Shown here piece after piece: positions 11,901-25,500 of a DNA stretch of 64,000 bases; position 1 is the stretch's first letter, and each line of letters begins with the position of its first letter. The stretch comes from Pithys albifrons albifrons. Lineage: Eukaryota; Chordata; Aves; Passeriformes; Thamnophilidae. The position numbers and the translations under genes are program-made. The notes beneath the pieces are model-generated. The model made no database searches, was not told where the DNA came from, and saw nothing but the letters and a program-made list of their open reading frames with translations. The DNA lies in the NCBI RefSeq assembly GCF_047495875.1, contig NC_092472.1, positions 1,296,349-1,360,348 on the forward strand, in the 5' to 3' direction.

Positions 11901-14900
11901 TTAGAAGCCTGTGGATGTGGCTGAGGAACTGGATGCCATTGAACTCATGCTCAAGCTCCTCAATCTGCTGTTCAAAGGGAAGACATTTCTTAATACAAAA
12001 TGCTCCCTCAGGAGCTTCTCTTGGGTCAAATCCTGAAATCCTCTGAAGGTTCAGACCTTTAGATATATAAAAATGAATTCAGGACACTGGATCTATCTGG
12101 CTTGTCTTAAGGAAAAATTTCTTTCCCAGAATCAGCATTTAGCACTTTTTGTTCCTCTGGTTCAGATTAGACCACCAGCAGGTTTGTTTCACCCTCTAGG
12201 TGTTATCAGGGAATTACTGGAAAGCAACATGACTTTCTGTGCCTTTGATGCTGTTAAAATGATAGTCACTTCTGCCTACACAGGGATGTAGCTAGAAGGT
12301 CTTTGAAAGGTTTCAGTGTACGTTTCCAAGATGAGTTAAGGCTTTGGCAATGGCAACAGGATTCTCTCACCTGCCAGCAGATAAGGATCATCATGAATGT
12401 TCACCATTTTGGGTTTTGCTGTTCAGTCAATCGAATATGCAAAAAAAAAAAATTTCCAGCATTCTGCCATCTAAATTTTTCCCTTTCAGACTTTCCACTG
12501 GATGTGATCATCCTGACAATCTGCATAGAGGTGCTTATCTTGCAATGTTATTTCATGTATTTATTAACTCATTGTGTTTACTTATTTAAATATTCTCTGC
12601 AGATGAGACATGTGGCAATTGCTGGCCAGCTTAGTCTCAGCTGCTTCTCAGATCCAGCTGCTAATATCATTTCATAACTTGGCTTGTGCAGTTCAGATCT
12701 GTACCAAAAGACTCTGTTTTGAATTACCATTATATTTGATATTAATACTAAGCATACTCACAGCTGTCCTACATTGCTGTTTCCACCCTCCCTGGAATTC
12801 AGCTCTCAGACAGAGGGCATAACACTCTTGTATGTCTGCCCCTCAAGCTTTTAGATCTGTCCTGGACTCCCAGTGTATAGTCTACAGCAGAGAAGATGTG
12901 CTTATTGCCACTGCAGCATTCCCAGCTTATGAGCTTGATGGCTGTTTCAAGGGCAGACCTAATTCAGACCTAACCTGAAAAGTTTTTCAGCATTGCAATA
13001 GTGACCTTCAACTGGGCAACTCAGGAAAGACTTATGTGCAGACCATCCAAGGTCTCTGATGGTGTGTGGAGTGGGATTTCAGAAGTATTTCATCACCTAA
13101 AGATGAGGAATAGTATCTGGCAGGATTTTCCAAACCACACTGGGCCCCAATCCTCAGGGGTATTATGTCTGCCTCAGGAAGCCAGTGGAAGTTAATCACT
13201 GAAGCACGCTGAGTGTGGAGGTCTCCATGCCCTTGGACACATCTGCATCAGTAGGAGCACCTGCACCTTTTTGAGCCTGGTGATGGTGGGAGCCAGACAG
13301 AAGCTGAGCCCATGTCTTTCCCAGCTCCTGGGGAATGGCCTCACCTCTAGATCTCGTTCATACGGATGTGTTGCAATGAAACAACCCAGCTCATCTGCAT
13401 TCAGCTGCTGTCTGGGGACCCCATGCCCAGCCTTGGCTCAGGTGTGGAGAGTGGTCAGGACAGGCAGTGCCAGCTTGCTTTACCAGCTAAGACTGCACAA
13501 ACATCCATCGTCCATGGGAGTGGCATGTGGTCAGTTGTGTGACCCAAAGAATTTCTTTCTCCCAGAGAGAGGGAGTTGTTAGGCAGAGGGAAAACATCAA
13601 TCAGTTGGATTCTTTGTTCTCTCTGGATCCTGGATGAGTGACACTCAGAGTACAAAGCTGCTGAAGAGCCCAGAGCACTGTTTCTTTAGTATAGGAGCAG
13701 AATGTGGCCTTCTGTTAATGAACAGGTCAGATTTTTCTAGAGAGGCTGGATCCTGTGCCTGTAGTCATCAAAAGCCAGATATTTCTATGGGTGACTAACT
13801 AACTTCTCACTTATTATGGGTGACAACAGAGCAAAGATGTGCATCCAATGTAAACCCTCAGCAAGCCCCCGGGAACAAAAGGCTAGAAAGCATCTTGGAT
13901 GACTTTCAGGTTTGCAGCACGTTGGCAGCCTTGGCACAAGCACATTGAGGTCCACAGTGTTGCAGCAGGAGCAAATCTGGCCCCAGGAGTGAGACGCCCT
14001 GGCCAGACATGGGTTTGAGGTGTACCTCGCCTGGGTGTTCTCCAAGGTACACCAAGATACATGCTGTGCAGCTGCGAGCCAGCTCCTCTCCCTCCATCTT
14101 CTGCTTTCTCCTCTGAGAGGATTCAAGTTTATTTAATCTCAGATTTCTCACTGAAAAACGCTCAGTGAGCATGAAATGCCTTTGAACTGCGGGAGTGCTG
14201 CTACTGCCTGTAATAGGGCTGGGGAGCAGGAGACAGCTGCTTCCGTAGCTGCTACAGACACAGCTGCACCACTGAGGCAGGAGGCATCCCATGCCTCCAC
14301 AGCCTGGCACACTTTGGGAGAACACTGGGAAATGTGGAGGGCACAGTTTGTGACTCACATGCCCTGCTCACCAGCCTGCACACAAAATGCAACAGGGGCA
14401 AAGTGCTGAGCTTAATGTGAAAGCATTTCCAGCCCAGACAACAAACAGCTGCGAGGGACTTGGAATACATTAGAAAGGGGATAGTCAGGAAACCCTTTCC
14501 ATGAAGTGAAGAGAGGATTTAGTTGCTGAGTGCTGTAAAGATGCATAGGTTTTCCTAAAAAAACATTCATAGTGCCAACATGAAGATTCAGTGCATTGTC
14601 AAAACAAGCCAAGATTCTTATTAAAACCAATTGCTTTGGTTAGTTAGGCTGCTTTACTGTGGTGCCTCTAAGCCAGCATATGTATTTGGGTTTAGAAGAG
14701 CTGTTTCAGCCAAGCCTTAGGTGGCTAGAAATGGCTGTGAGCTGAGCAGATGCAGGATATCACTTGCCCACTGCTGTCCTAAGGAGGCTGTGCCATGGAA
14801 TGTGGTTCATCGTGTGTCAGTGTTGGCTGCCTCTGAGAGCAGATGGGCTCATGAGGAGCCTGTACACTGTAACCACCCAAGAGGCACAGGCAGTGCTGTG

Positions 14901-17649
14901 GGAATCGTAGGTGATTCCCATTTCCAGACACAATAACTGAACAGAAGAAAATAAGACAAAACCCACATGTTATAAATTGTAATCTCCATTTCATTTGACT
15001 TAATTAATGAGTAACAAATCTTTTTGAAGAGGGGTGATGCCTTTTACAAGGCTAACTGTGACAATACCAGGAAAGCAGAGGAAGCCCTTGTACTCCTGAA
15101 AGCTTGCCCGTTTTTCCAGCTATATTGGTCTAACAAAAGCCTCTTGTGGCTCCAGCAATACTTCTGCCAGCGTAAGAAATACACAGTGTGTGCTTCTGAT
15201 GCACAGCTCTGCTCGTCATGGTATCAGGGTTGTTCCACCCAGACTGGTGAAGACATGTGGAGTAAATGAAACTGAGAGGCCTGACACGTCTCTGATGGAT
15301 GTCCTAACACAAATATTCATTTACTACCTAAGAAAACAAAGAATCCCTTGAAAAATCTATTGAATCTATTTGAAGCTTGAATTAGTTTTTACTTTATTTG
15401 GAATATGACACTGGAAGATTGGCTCCATTTTAACAGTGCAAGCCAAACAAAAGTTAGGACTTTTGGTGGGATGGGTAGACATGGCAATTCCAATAGTAAA
15501 TGCATAAAAAGTCAGGAAGCTGAGAAATAGGCATTTTTTCCTGCTTCTTTATTGAGCCTTTTACTTCCTCCCAGCTCTCATCTCTTTTGAGTCAGTGCTG
15601 TTGTGCTCCCTCAGATACCACTGTTTCTGTGTTGCTTTTGTTGTTGCTCTCACTATGGCAGACACTGAAGGAAACTTGAAAGCTCATATTTGGGAAAGTG
15701 GCTGGTGAAAGCAGAAGGTTATTTGGTTTTTCAAAACCAGCAAGTTGACAATCAGAAACTGCAGCTAAGAAAACATTCAGCCTCTGTGGAACTCCATCTC
15801 CACAGTCCCTGTGTGTGAGTTTGGCTCCTGACTCTCCCTTTATCATGCTTTTGACCCTGATCCATCACTTTGTGCTGAGTGCCTATTTCCTAAAAGGATT
15901 CAAACCAATGATGTAGTGAGTTGCCTGGAGGTGCAATGATCTGCCCTGGGTAGTGGGTTGAGCTGCTCAGTGCTGCCCCGTGGTCAGCAGTTTGGGAGCG
16001 CTTCATTTCCAGGTGTTCTGAAGAGGATCTGAGAATCTCCAGGGAAAGATATGTTTCACAGCATGGAAGCATTTGTGGACTGTGGAATAGTGACTCTTGA
16101 TGTGTCCATGTGTGCTCTGAGACATGAAGCCCTGACACCAGCCCTACGAGTGTTCCTCATCTCCAGTCATCAATGGAGGTCAGTACCTGCTGTTCCCATG
16201 GGCTGCAGAGGGACATTCAGCTTTTTAAAAGCAAGTACCTACAGGAAGTCCTAGGTTCCCATGATCTGAGCAAAACCTCAAACTCAGCCTGCCTTCTGTG
16301 ATCAGTATTCTCTCATCTGAGCCTCAAGGCAAGCTCCCAGCCTAACTATCAGACTCTTGGCAGTCATTTCCACACTGGTTTGTTGTATTTGGACTTGAGA
16401 TTCCCCCTTGACCCCAAAAGTCACACTAAAATGCTAAAAGTATTTTTTTACTTGCTAAAGAAAACACAGAGGGCTTTATTTAGTTATTCAGAACTCCTCA
16501 GCCATTTTTCAGTCACTTCATGATTTCCAGAGATGGTATCTGTGCTGTTGTCTCCGGCTCCGGTTGCTCAAAGCAGCTTGGAGGGGAAGGAGAGCTGTTA
16601 CATTTCATTGTCCTCAAAAGAGGGGAGAAAAATCCTACTCGTACTCCCAACCCAAACAACTAAGCTGCCTCACGCATTCTTGACAGCCAGGAAGGCTCCC
16701 TTGAAACTGTCTGTAGCCTTTAACTCCCTTCTAACAAGTTGGCCATTTCCATAGACGAGATTTTTTCCTCTACTGATTTATGAGTTTTAATTTATATGCA
16801 ATCCTGAAATACTTGCTTTGGGAAGAGTTCTCCCTCAAGCCAAGTGAGTGCTGAGGTGCACAGCACTGTGCATGGTATGTTCGGTATTTTCATGGCACAG
16901 TGTGCAGCAGCCCCCCAGATACCCCAATTTCAGAGCAAGCATGGTTGGAGGTGATGCTGAGCACTCTCCTTCCAAGCCTGGCTGGACAAAAGGGTTGCAT
17001 GATTGAGTTGGGTGGGTTTGAGAGGTTTAGGAAGGCTCTGTGTGACCCAGGCAGGCACAGCCTGTAAGTTCAGATGTGCTGCCGTAGCCTGGGCTCTTGT
17101 GCAGCCCATATGTGATCTGGGATGGAGTTTAACAATGTTTCAGTGGGTGGTAATGGTATTTTTCAATCTGGAGCTGACTTGCTGGAGCCTGGGTATAGGT
17201 AGGATTGTGCTGTCTGTCCTTTCCTTTGGAAGTGATGGAGAATATTGGGCCCTTCTTTGCATCATTTCAGGAGCTACTGAGTGACTTATGGTGACTGGTG
17301 ATCTGCACTCTGAGACATGGTAGTATCCCATGTTGCTTTGTGTTTGTACCTGCTGGGATGATCCAGATTGCTGCTACTGCGTCTCAGCGGAAGGGTGATA
17401 CCTTCTGGATGAAAGGTGGTGAATTTTAATTATTCATTAATAACTTCATCATATGCAGTGTAGGAGTAACACGCCTTTCATCCATTGGTTCACTATCACC
17501 ACTTGTTGCACTGTGCTTTACATGCACATGAGGGGATTGGCTTCTGTGCTTTAAACATCTGAGCATCCATGTTAAAATCTCTGGAGTTTGGTAGAGCACA
17601 GAAGCACACATGTTTCACTAAGCCCTTTCTACTCTCTCTAGTATAAGTT
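8946..17649. other. Long unique-looking noncoding stretch
   Basis: About 8.7 kb without a recognisable gene or repeat family, the second longest such stretch here. It contains T/A homopolymers (for example A12 at 12441-12452). A CpG-retaining AT-rich segment at 10495-10680 includes three CpGs within about 20 bp around 10528-10547. Open frames in it (for example 13906-14358 minus and 12303-12677 plus) are unrecognised. Confidence 0.5.
12441..12452. repeat. Homopolymer A12
   Basis: Twelve uninterrupted A on the plus strand with no recognisable retrocopy upstream. Confidence 0.85.
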
Positions 17650-17812
17650 TTTCTGGGTGCCCAGCAAAGCTGCTCTATCACTGCCCTCCTCAGCTGGACA
17701 GGGAAGAGAAAATACACCGAAAGACTCATGAGATGAGATAAGGGCAGGGAGAGGTCACTCACCAGTTACCATCATGGGAAAAACAGACTGAACATGAAGG
17801 AAATTAATTGAA

Positions 17813-17818
17813 TTTATT
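17813..17818 (-). promoter_or_regulatory. AATAAA polyadenylation signal in the old LTR
   Basis: The plus strand reads TTTATT inside TTGAATTTATTACC, giving AATAAA on the LTR sense strand. This is where I expect the R-region signal of this LTR family. Confidence 0.45.
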
Positions 17819-18024
17819 ACCAATCAAAATCAGAGTAGGATATTGAAAAGTAAAAAAAGTCTTTAAAACCTTTCCCACACCCCTCCCTCCTTCCCAGGCT
17901 TAACTTTATTCCTGGTTCTCTACCTCTTCCCTGCCATCAGCACAGGGAGATGGGGAATGGGGTTTATATAAGTTTATCACATGTTTCTACTGCTGCTTCC
18001 CCCTCAGGGAGAGGAGTCCTAACC

Positions 18025-18375
18025 CTGCTCCAGCATGAGGTCCCTCCCATGAGAGACAGTCCTTCATGAACTTCTCTAATGTAAGTCAAGTCCTTCCTAT
18101 GCACTGCAGTTCTTCATGCTCTGCTCCAGTGGAGGTCCTTCACACAGAGTCAGTCCTGCAGGAAAAGGCTGTTGCAGCATGGGGCCTTCCACAGGGTCAC
18201 AAGTTCTACCAGGAAACTTGCTGCAGTGTGGGCTCCTCTCTCCATGGGTCCACAGGTCCCTGCCAGGAGCCTGCTCCAGTACAGCCTTCCCATGGGACCA
18301 CAACCTTTTTCTGAGCATCCTCCTGCTCTGGCATGGGACTCCTCTCCAAGGTGCATGTTGATCTCTCCTCCTCCA
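18025..18375 (-). repeat. Degenerate ~50-bp repeat units inside the old LTR
   Basis: About seven units of 45-52 bp each begin with a variant of CTGCTCCAGCATGRGG and contain a 'ccatggg...cacag' middle. Unit starts lie near 18025, 18075, 18120, 18170, 18220, 18270 and 18325. The series belongs to the LTR family rather than being a local satellite. Confidence 0.65.
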
Positions 18376-18385
18376 TGGACCTTTG

Positions 18386-21300
18386 TGTTAAATACCTTTG
18401 GAGGCTTGAAACCTGACTGTAGTGGAAAGAGGCATATCAAGGCCCATAGTTTGGATTCACTGACTTGGCTCTGGATGGTGATGCTTTCATATCCTGGAGC
18501 GAGGGAGGCCTGTTGGCCAGGTAGGTCAGAGCTGTGAGCTTGCAGCAGCAACATGTTTACACTGTTGTGGTTGTTGAATCTTGACTTCTTTCATGCATTT
18601 ACACCAACTCTTTCACAAGCCTCAAAATGCTCACCTAAGCACATTGAGGTCAGCGTGTTGCTACCACCTGTCATGCACCTCCAGCTTCATATGGGAATAA
18701 GGAGAAAGTGCTCTAAGGTATGTTCTGTTTTAGGTGAAACCAGGAGGGGTTGGGGTGGTTTTGGAGAGCTGTTGTTTTTGCAGATGAAATGGTGAGGGGT
18801 TCACCCAACAGGTTTGGTTCTTCGCAGCGGGTTTGGTCTGCTCAGTGCCCAACAACTGGTCAATGCCTGAGTCACCACTGTTCCTAGGTGATAGAATTAA
18901 TAACTAATCAATCACTGGATCTGAAGTTTGGAAGGATCCTGCTACACTTGAGGACCTTTTTTCATCTGTTAGAGAGCTTCTTTGACCATTTTGGTCATGG
19001 GAGCCCACTGGGTTATTACTAACTGCAGTGAGACCATCAGAGGTACACTTGGAAGGTCTCCTGTGGAAAGTGGTGTGGGCTTTATGGAGCAGTGCATGGT
19101 GGGGATATATTGAAGTCCTGAGGATGCACGTAGATCTGAATGGAATAGCGTGATGGACATCCCAGGAGGCTGGGAGTGTGAATTTGGATCCAGGCACCAA
19201 GGCTTACTCACACCCTTATGATAAGAAGGCCTGGGGGAGAGGCATTGGATTATTTATCTGTTTGGCTGTAGGCAAGGCAATAAAAGGTGATCTTTCAGAA
19301 AGTTCAGAATAAGGAAACCTGAGTCAGAGACAGCCTAAACCTCCTTTGCTGTTATCTGTGTTGCACTAAACAGGATAATTCATTGCTCTCTCTGGCTTGT
19401 ATAAAATTGCTCTCTTGGATGTGACCTTCCTCATGAGACCCACTCCACCCATCAGTACCTCCCTGACCTCATCTCCCCTCTCCCTTCTCCACCCAGCATC
19501 TCCCTTGCAATGCCTCTCTTCTCCTCATCCCTGCTGTCAGCCCCTCACAGTGGGGGGTTCCCTCTTGCCAAGTTTGGCTCTTGTGTGGTTTTCCATCTCC
19601 GCTTAGGAGTTCCCTCCCCTTGCCACTGCTCACCTTACACCTGCCTTCCAGCTTTCCTGATCCTCCCTTTAAAAATAAACACTGTGGTTTGGGAGTTTCC
19701 AAACAAACAAACAAACAAACAAACAAAACCCAGCGGAAGGTTGTGGTTTCTGCTGATTTTCTTCCCCTTACCTTGAGTGAAACCATCTTTTCTCACAAAG
19801 CCATCGCTGAGCATGACTCAGACCTAAGCCAGTGAAGCGCCCAGCGGGCAGGGTACACTGCCACAGCCATGGCTGTGTGTCAGCTGAGACGGTCCTCGCA
19901 GGACGTGGAGCACAGTCGGTGTAAAACCTCTGCTTCTTCACCATTGTGAGTTGCAGCAGGACATGAACTCTGTTACTGGTAAAGAAAACAAAATCTGGAT
20001 GTGGCTATCAGAGGAGCTTCTTCATCCTGTGAGGAACATTATTCTTCACCATGGCATGAATTGAGCACTCAGGGGTGCATTTGCTATTGGGAAGCAGAAA
20101 AAATATTCCTTGAATTGCTCAGGAACTAAAGCTGTCTTTAGGTGTCACACCTCCAGTGTTTCATCAACAGCTGTCTGGGGTAAAGGGCTCAAAAGCAACA
20201 GCAGCAACAAAGTCTAAACATATTAGAGTGTATATAAATATAGATACATTATATCTGGGAAATATAACTTTTCTGATATTAGAATTCCATAGTCTGGATC
20301 CTGCCAGAGTCTGTTCTGGAAGATGCCTCTGCTCCTGGGTGAGGTGGGCAAATAAGGGTGTCTCACAGACTACACTGGCGTGACAAGGTGGCACCTCTGC
20401 TGTGTGTCTGGAGACTTTTGTGCAGGAGGCAACCAGTGGTGGCCTCACAGAACAGACCAAACTCCGCTCACCTTATCAATAGCCTGAGTGAAGAAAAATG
20501 TGGCTGAATATATTGATTTAGAATTACTGTCTGATCAGGATTTCCCGTCTGGCTGCCCCAGTTATTGGGTTACTTCTGCCATCTTTTGGTTTTTTTCACA
20601 AGTTCTGCAGCATTTTATTTTCCTCCTTCCCTTAGGCTTTTGCTGTAGGTCAGTGTGACAGGAATGGATTCAGGTAGGTTATGGCTGTGCTAGTGTGCCC
20701 TAGTTGGGTCATCAAACCCTACAGGCATTGCTGCCATTCCATGGTCTGCCCAGGTGCTTTCCTCAAGGAATCTGCAGCCCAGAGATGATGAGAATGAACA
20801 GGGTTTTGCTAAGTGTGTGTTGTGCACAGGAGTAATTAACCTGCTGCAATGCTCAGGGCTTGCACAGTCAGACTGCTCTCCCTTGTATTTCCAGTGGTCC
20901 CTTGCCCAACCTGCCCAAACTATTTGTATCAATAAACCCAAAGACCAGCCCAGAGCCGTTCGTGGTGTGAGTTTTCTGCATGAATTACAAAGATTTCAAA
21001 CATAAACCAGGCTGTAGATCCTTAGAGAGAACACATGCTCCAGGCTGCCTCCCTTGTGGGTTTTTTCCTGCATCTTGTGTTGATGTTCACTTACAGGAAA
21101 AAGTGTCTCAGCTGGAAGGACAGATTTGCTTTTTGGGTAAGGGAAAAGGGTAAGAAACACCCTGCCCTAAAGCATTAGCAGTTGTGTTCCCATCAGAATG
21201 GGCTGGGGGAATAAAACCCCAAACCTTTCAGACAGAAGTAGTGTCTTACATAGCTGTCCTCTAGACCCAAAGGCTTGTCAGGTTGTTTTCATCTACATCA

Positions 21301-22399
21301 GTTTGATAGAATATACCACCTTTATCTCTGCTGAATTTTCTCTCTAGAAAGGCACAATATCTCTAATTCCTATGGACTAATGGAGCAACCTTTGATTTTT
21401 AGGAAACTAGCAAGGTATTGCAACACCCTTTGGTACATGCTTGGTGTTCCAGGAATGGAGGCTGCTATATAACATGTACATGATCCCCCTTGTCCTTATT
21501 CCTTCTTTTCAGCCCCTGAAGTCTCAGGGCTGAATGTCCTGGCTTTCTTTGCATTTTGAAGTGGGAAGAAAAAAAACCCCAAATCCTCCATTCAAGAAAA
21601 CTGCATCCATCTCTTCCTTCAGCTTGGTGTTGGGGCTCTGATTTCCCACTCTGCTGTGGGAGCTGACATGTGTCAGTGACTGAAGCAGCCCTGTGAGCTG
21701 ATAGTTTATGATCAGTATTTAGGGGTGACTTCATGGTAAAATGCCAAAAGAAAGGAATTAGAGAAAGACAGAAATGATGAAGAGCCATGTCAGGATTTTT
21801 TTGTTCTTGATATATAGCACAAGTCTGGTTTAGCTAGATTATGATGTTTGAAGAATCACTTTCATTAAGATGGGGAAAATATAAGCCAGCCTTGTCCCTG
21901 GCTTAAATTTTGCCCCTTGATACCAAAGTAACAGGAATAATCTGAGATGAGTTTGCCAGAGTTCAGTCAAGCTCTGAACTATACTGGCTTTATATCCTAA
22001 CTGTGAAAAGGAAACATATTGAGCTAAAAATTGGTTAATTTGCCACCAAACTGGAACATACTGAGGCATCCACACTATAGTCATGTTGTACTGGAATGCT
22101 CTGAGTGATTCATGGCTTGGAGGAGCTTATTTCAATACACAGTTAAAGCAAATTTGTTTTATTTTCTGCAACACATTATTATTGTGTTCTCAGCCACTGG
22201 AGATCATCAATGCTCTGTTTTGGAGCAGGAGGCAGCTGTGGTGTATGGCTGTAGCTGTGGAAGTGCAGCACAGGGGAAACATAAAATGAAACTTTCCATG
22301 TTTCAGAGAGTGGAAATATAAAATGAAACTGCAAGGCAAACTGGGAAAGGAAAGGGTTAACCGTTTAGAGGATTGAGTCAAACAAAATATATCTGTTCA
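18386..22399. other. Unique-looking noncoding DNA
   Basis: No gene or recognised interspersed repeat. It contains (CAAA)7 at 19700-19728 within a pyrimidine-rich stretch (19440-19680), and a modest CpG cluster near 19835-19925. A CAATAAA word occurs near 20930, but nothing upstream looks like a 3' exon. Confidence 0.5.
19700..19728. repeat. Microsatellite (CAAA)7
   Basis: Seven perfect CAAA units plus one A. The short open frames across it encode KQTN-type repeats and are artefacts. Confidence 0.95.
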
Positions 22400-22562
22400 A
22401 GAGTCTCCCCAAGGAAGTGGCTGAGACCACATCACTTGGACCATTTAAAATTGGACTGTACAAAGCAATAGAGAAAATTCTGCAGGGAACAATCCTTCAC
22501 TGGCAGGTGGGATGGACTCAATGACCTAATAAGTCTTTTCCATCTCTAACTCTACATGATGA
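22400..22562 (+). mobile_element. Old CR1 LINE 3' fragment
   Basis: The order is GAGTCTCCCCAAGGAAGTGG, then 'accatttaaaattggactgtacaaag', then GATGGACTCAATGACCTAAT and TCTTTTCCATCTCTAACTCT. This is the 3' end of an older CR1 subfamily, in sense orientation. It differs from the CR1-J-like copies and is more diverged. The tail octamers have decayed. Confidence 0.75.
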
Positions 22563-25500
22563 GCCTGTAACTAGTGCAATATGGTTTGCCCAGAGTTCCC
22601 ATGTGTTGGCTATGAACAGAGCTGAGCTGCACCAAACTGTGTCTTGTTTAAGTAAACCATGCAGTTCTTTTGCCCCACGCTGGTTCCTTTTTTAGCAGAA
22701 TCCCTCCCTAAAGCGATGATTCTTTTATACTCACTTCATATTTTGGTATGTAAAGCATGTTAAAGCACATATTGTATCCTATATTGTCCTTAAAATAGAA
22801 CGAAAGGGCAGGAAAGGAACACCTTTTCCTTGCATTTGTGCAAGTGAATCCCCGACTCTTATCTTGGGAAGGATTTCAACCACCCAGATCCTTGACCCTG
22901 TTGTCCGTTAGGCAGTTCCCAGCAACTCATCAACCACATGGCAGAGAATTGTGCCTTTTTCTACACATCTAAAGTGGCCCTGGTTGGAGTCCTGCATGTT
23001 CTGTGTGGCACAGGGTCACTCTGCCCAGATACTGACACTTTGGGGTCTCAGAGCTCAAAGTGCATTTTATTTTGCTCTCAAGGAATGGATGAATTCAAAG
23101 TCTGTGTTGTCTGCTCCCTAGATAAACCCCTCAAATTCATGTAGGGAAAGGCACTGGGAGTGCACAAATGGCAAATTTTGGACTTGTGGACACACTTGCA
23201 GGTGGGGATTCAGCCCTGCCTGGACCTAGAGGGAGCTTTAGGGTCTCTCTGCCCCTCCAAGACCTTCTGTGGAGAAGTCTGTGGCCCTGGCCAGCCCTGC
23301 CTAGCAGAGGGCTGCTCCTATTCCCCCTGCAGAGCAAGTGCTCCAGACTTTGTATTTCATTTGAGGTGTTTTTCCTTCTCCACCTCAGAAGTGTGTTGGC
23401 AGAAGGCAGAGAGTGAGTTTGAATGGGCTGTGAGGTGATGGAATGGACACATGTGACCAAAGGGTCACTGCTGCAGATCCTGGGGCTGAATTTGGCTTTT
23501 TGCTACTCCATGTGCCAGCTCTGACTGGGAGGTTTGGGCTCTCATGTCCTTCCCTCATGTCCCACAAGAGGCATTGTACAACTGGTGTTAAACAAAGAAA
23601 TGGAGTTAAGCCATGACAGAACTGAGTGGCTTCAGGCACTCACTGGAAGGGGAGGTGGGCATGGAGCTTATAAAACAGCAGTGACTCCTTTCACCTGCAG
23701 ATCTCAGTTACCTGAAGCCTCATCCCATCCCAAGGAGATAAGCAAGCTTCTCCTGGTGTGCCAGGCAGCTTCCTTTGGGAAGGGGGAAGAAGATGTGACC
23801 TTTTTCTGAAGGTCTGACATATCCAAATGTCTCACACTGTGTAATGCCATGTGTCTGCTATTCCTGCCATAGCAAAGTCCTTTCACCTCACAGACCCAAA
23901 CTGAGGAAGCCAAGGGTTAGTTTGCTGGTTTTTCAAGGTAGCCGGGACCTAAGGTCCTCCTCATTTCAGTGAGTCAGAGCATGGCAAAGACCCACCTGAG
24001 CCCCTGTGCATACTGTTGGTTAAGATTTCTCTGAGAGTTTAGAGCCAGCTGAAAAACAAAATACTTCAGTGAATGCAAGTGGTGGCACAGGTGCCTAAAC
24101 ATGTTCAAAAGGTTAGCTCTAACTGCTCTCTGCCCATCAGGGAATTCATCTTCCCTGGCTGGGCTTAGGACCAGCCAAACTGCCTGGACAGGTTGTGGCA
24201 GTTTGCCCTGAGAAAGGGGACCTGAAATGCAGACCCGGAGATGTGGCTCCAGTACGAGCCTGGAGTCATCCTTCCTCCTCTTTGCCCCAAGGAAGAGCAG
24301 CTGTTGTTTAACAGCAATGTGTGATGAGCTTAGATGCAGCAGGAAAAGGGAGCAGGAGATAAACCAAAACCTCCTTAAATTTCCCACTCCTCCTCACCCA
24401 TCTGACTTGAAAAGTAAATCAGACATGATATGCAGTTGCTTCTTGTCTAGACCTAAGCTCAGGGTCGCTGCTGTGGGACAGGGAGCTGTATGGGGGGCAG
24501 TGCAGTGAGCACGGAATCCATGTACCTTCCAGACCTGCACAGTCCAGTGAGGTCTTGGGAGCACAGCTGTGGGGAGGAATTCATCCTAGCAGGTTATGCC
24601 ATACAGGAGCACACTCACCCCTTCCCAGAGACTGGGATTTCCCTTGGCCCCACGCAGGGACCAGGCAGAGCTCATTGCCAAGGAGGAGATGCTTTCCACG
24701 GCCATGGTGGTCAGTGGAAGAAGCTGTGGTGAGCAACATCGGATACTCCCACGCTGCCTGTGCTGCCTTCAACACTCACACTATTTATTTCTCTGGATGC
24801 TCAGACATGGAGCTATTGTCATTTTTATCATCCCCAGGCTAGTACAGATCCCTGCTCCTTGCCGGGGCAGCCTTGCTGCTTGGCCTTTCGCTCACATGCT
24901 GCATTTTTCCGTGTCTGCTCTGGGAGGGTGTGTAAAGCTCATCTTTCACTGCTGAGCAAGCAGCTCTTTCTAGAACTGTTGCCTGCACCAATATCTCATT
25001 CTACTGTAGCCTCTCTGCTATGGTGGGGACTCCTGTAAGGGTTTCCACAGAGGTGGGAGGGGTGGGTAGTGAGTGACGAATCAGGCTCATTGTCTGATGT
25101 TCCCCACACAGAGTCACTTCTCCCTGATCCCTGTAATTTATGATCCTGGGTATCGTTTAGTGGAAGGTGCTCCATGGCTCTTCAGGAAAGGAGAAATTAC
25201 CCCTGAATGCAGTAACCCTGCCAGGACTGGGCTGGGCATGCAGTACCAGGAATGATGGCCATGATTGTTGGCTCTTTGCAATGGCCATGAATATAGGAAT
25301 GACCTCACATGAGGAGGTTTAGCCCAGTGGGCCAAAGAAGGGTTCGGGCTGTTTGAGTCACGGATGCAAAACCACTCTGGCATCACAAATTAACTCTTTG
25401 GATGCTCCAAGTTCGTATTTTGGGACAGTGCCACAACTCACATAACCTGAGTCTCCAAGGCTGTGAGGGCCCCTTCTCCACCAGGCATGTGTTCCTACCA

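Larger units (their letters stand above)
17650..18385 (-). mobile_element. ERV long terminal repeat fragment, old, 5' truncated
   Basis: The order of segments matches a long avian ERV LTR that I recognise in antisense: GCTGCTCTATCACTGCCCTC, then TCACCAGTTACCATCATGGG, AATTAATTGAATTTATTACC, CAAAATCAGAGTAGGATATT, and a series of GCTCCAGCATGAGG-type units up to the 'tccatggacctt' segment. The element's sense is minus, with AATAAA at 17813-17818. The 5' (U3) part expected to the right of 18385 is absent, and the extreme 3' end is eroded. No TG...CA termini or target-site duplication are visible. The family name needs a repeat library. High divergence and CpG loss suggest age. Confidence 0.75.

Noticed and set aside
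25318..25352. TAGCCCAGTGG followed by GGGTTCGGGC, pol III box look-alikes
   Set aside because: The boxes are only about 16 bases apart, far too close for a tRNA or SINE, and no arms can be drawn.
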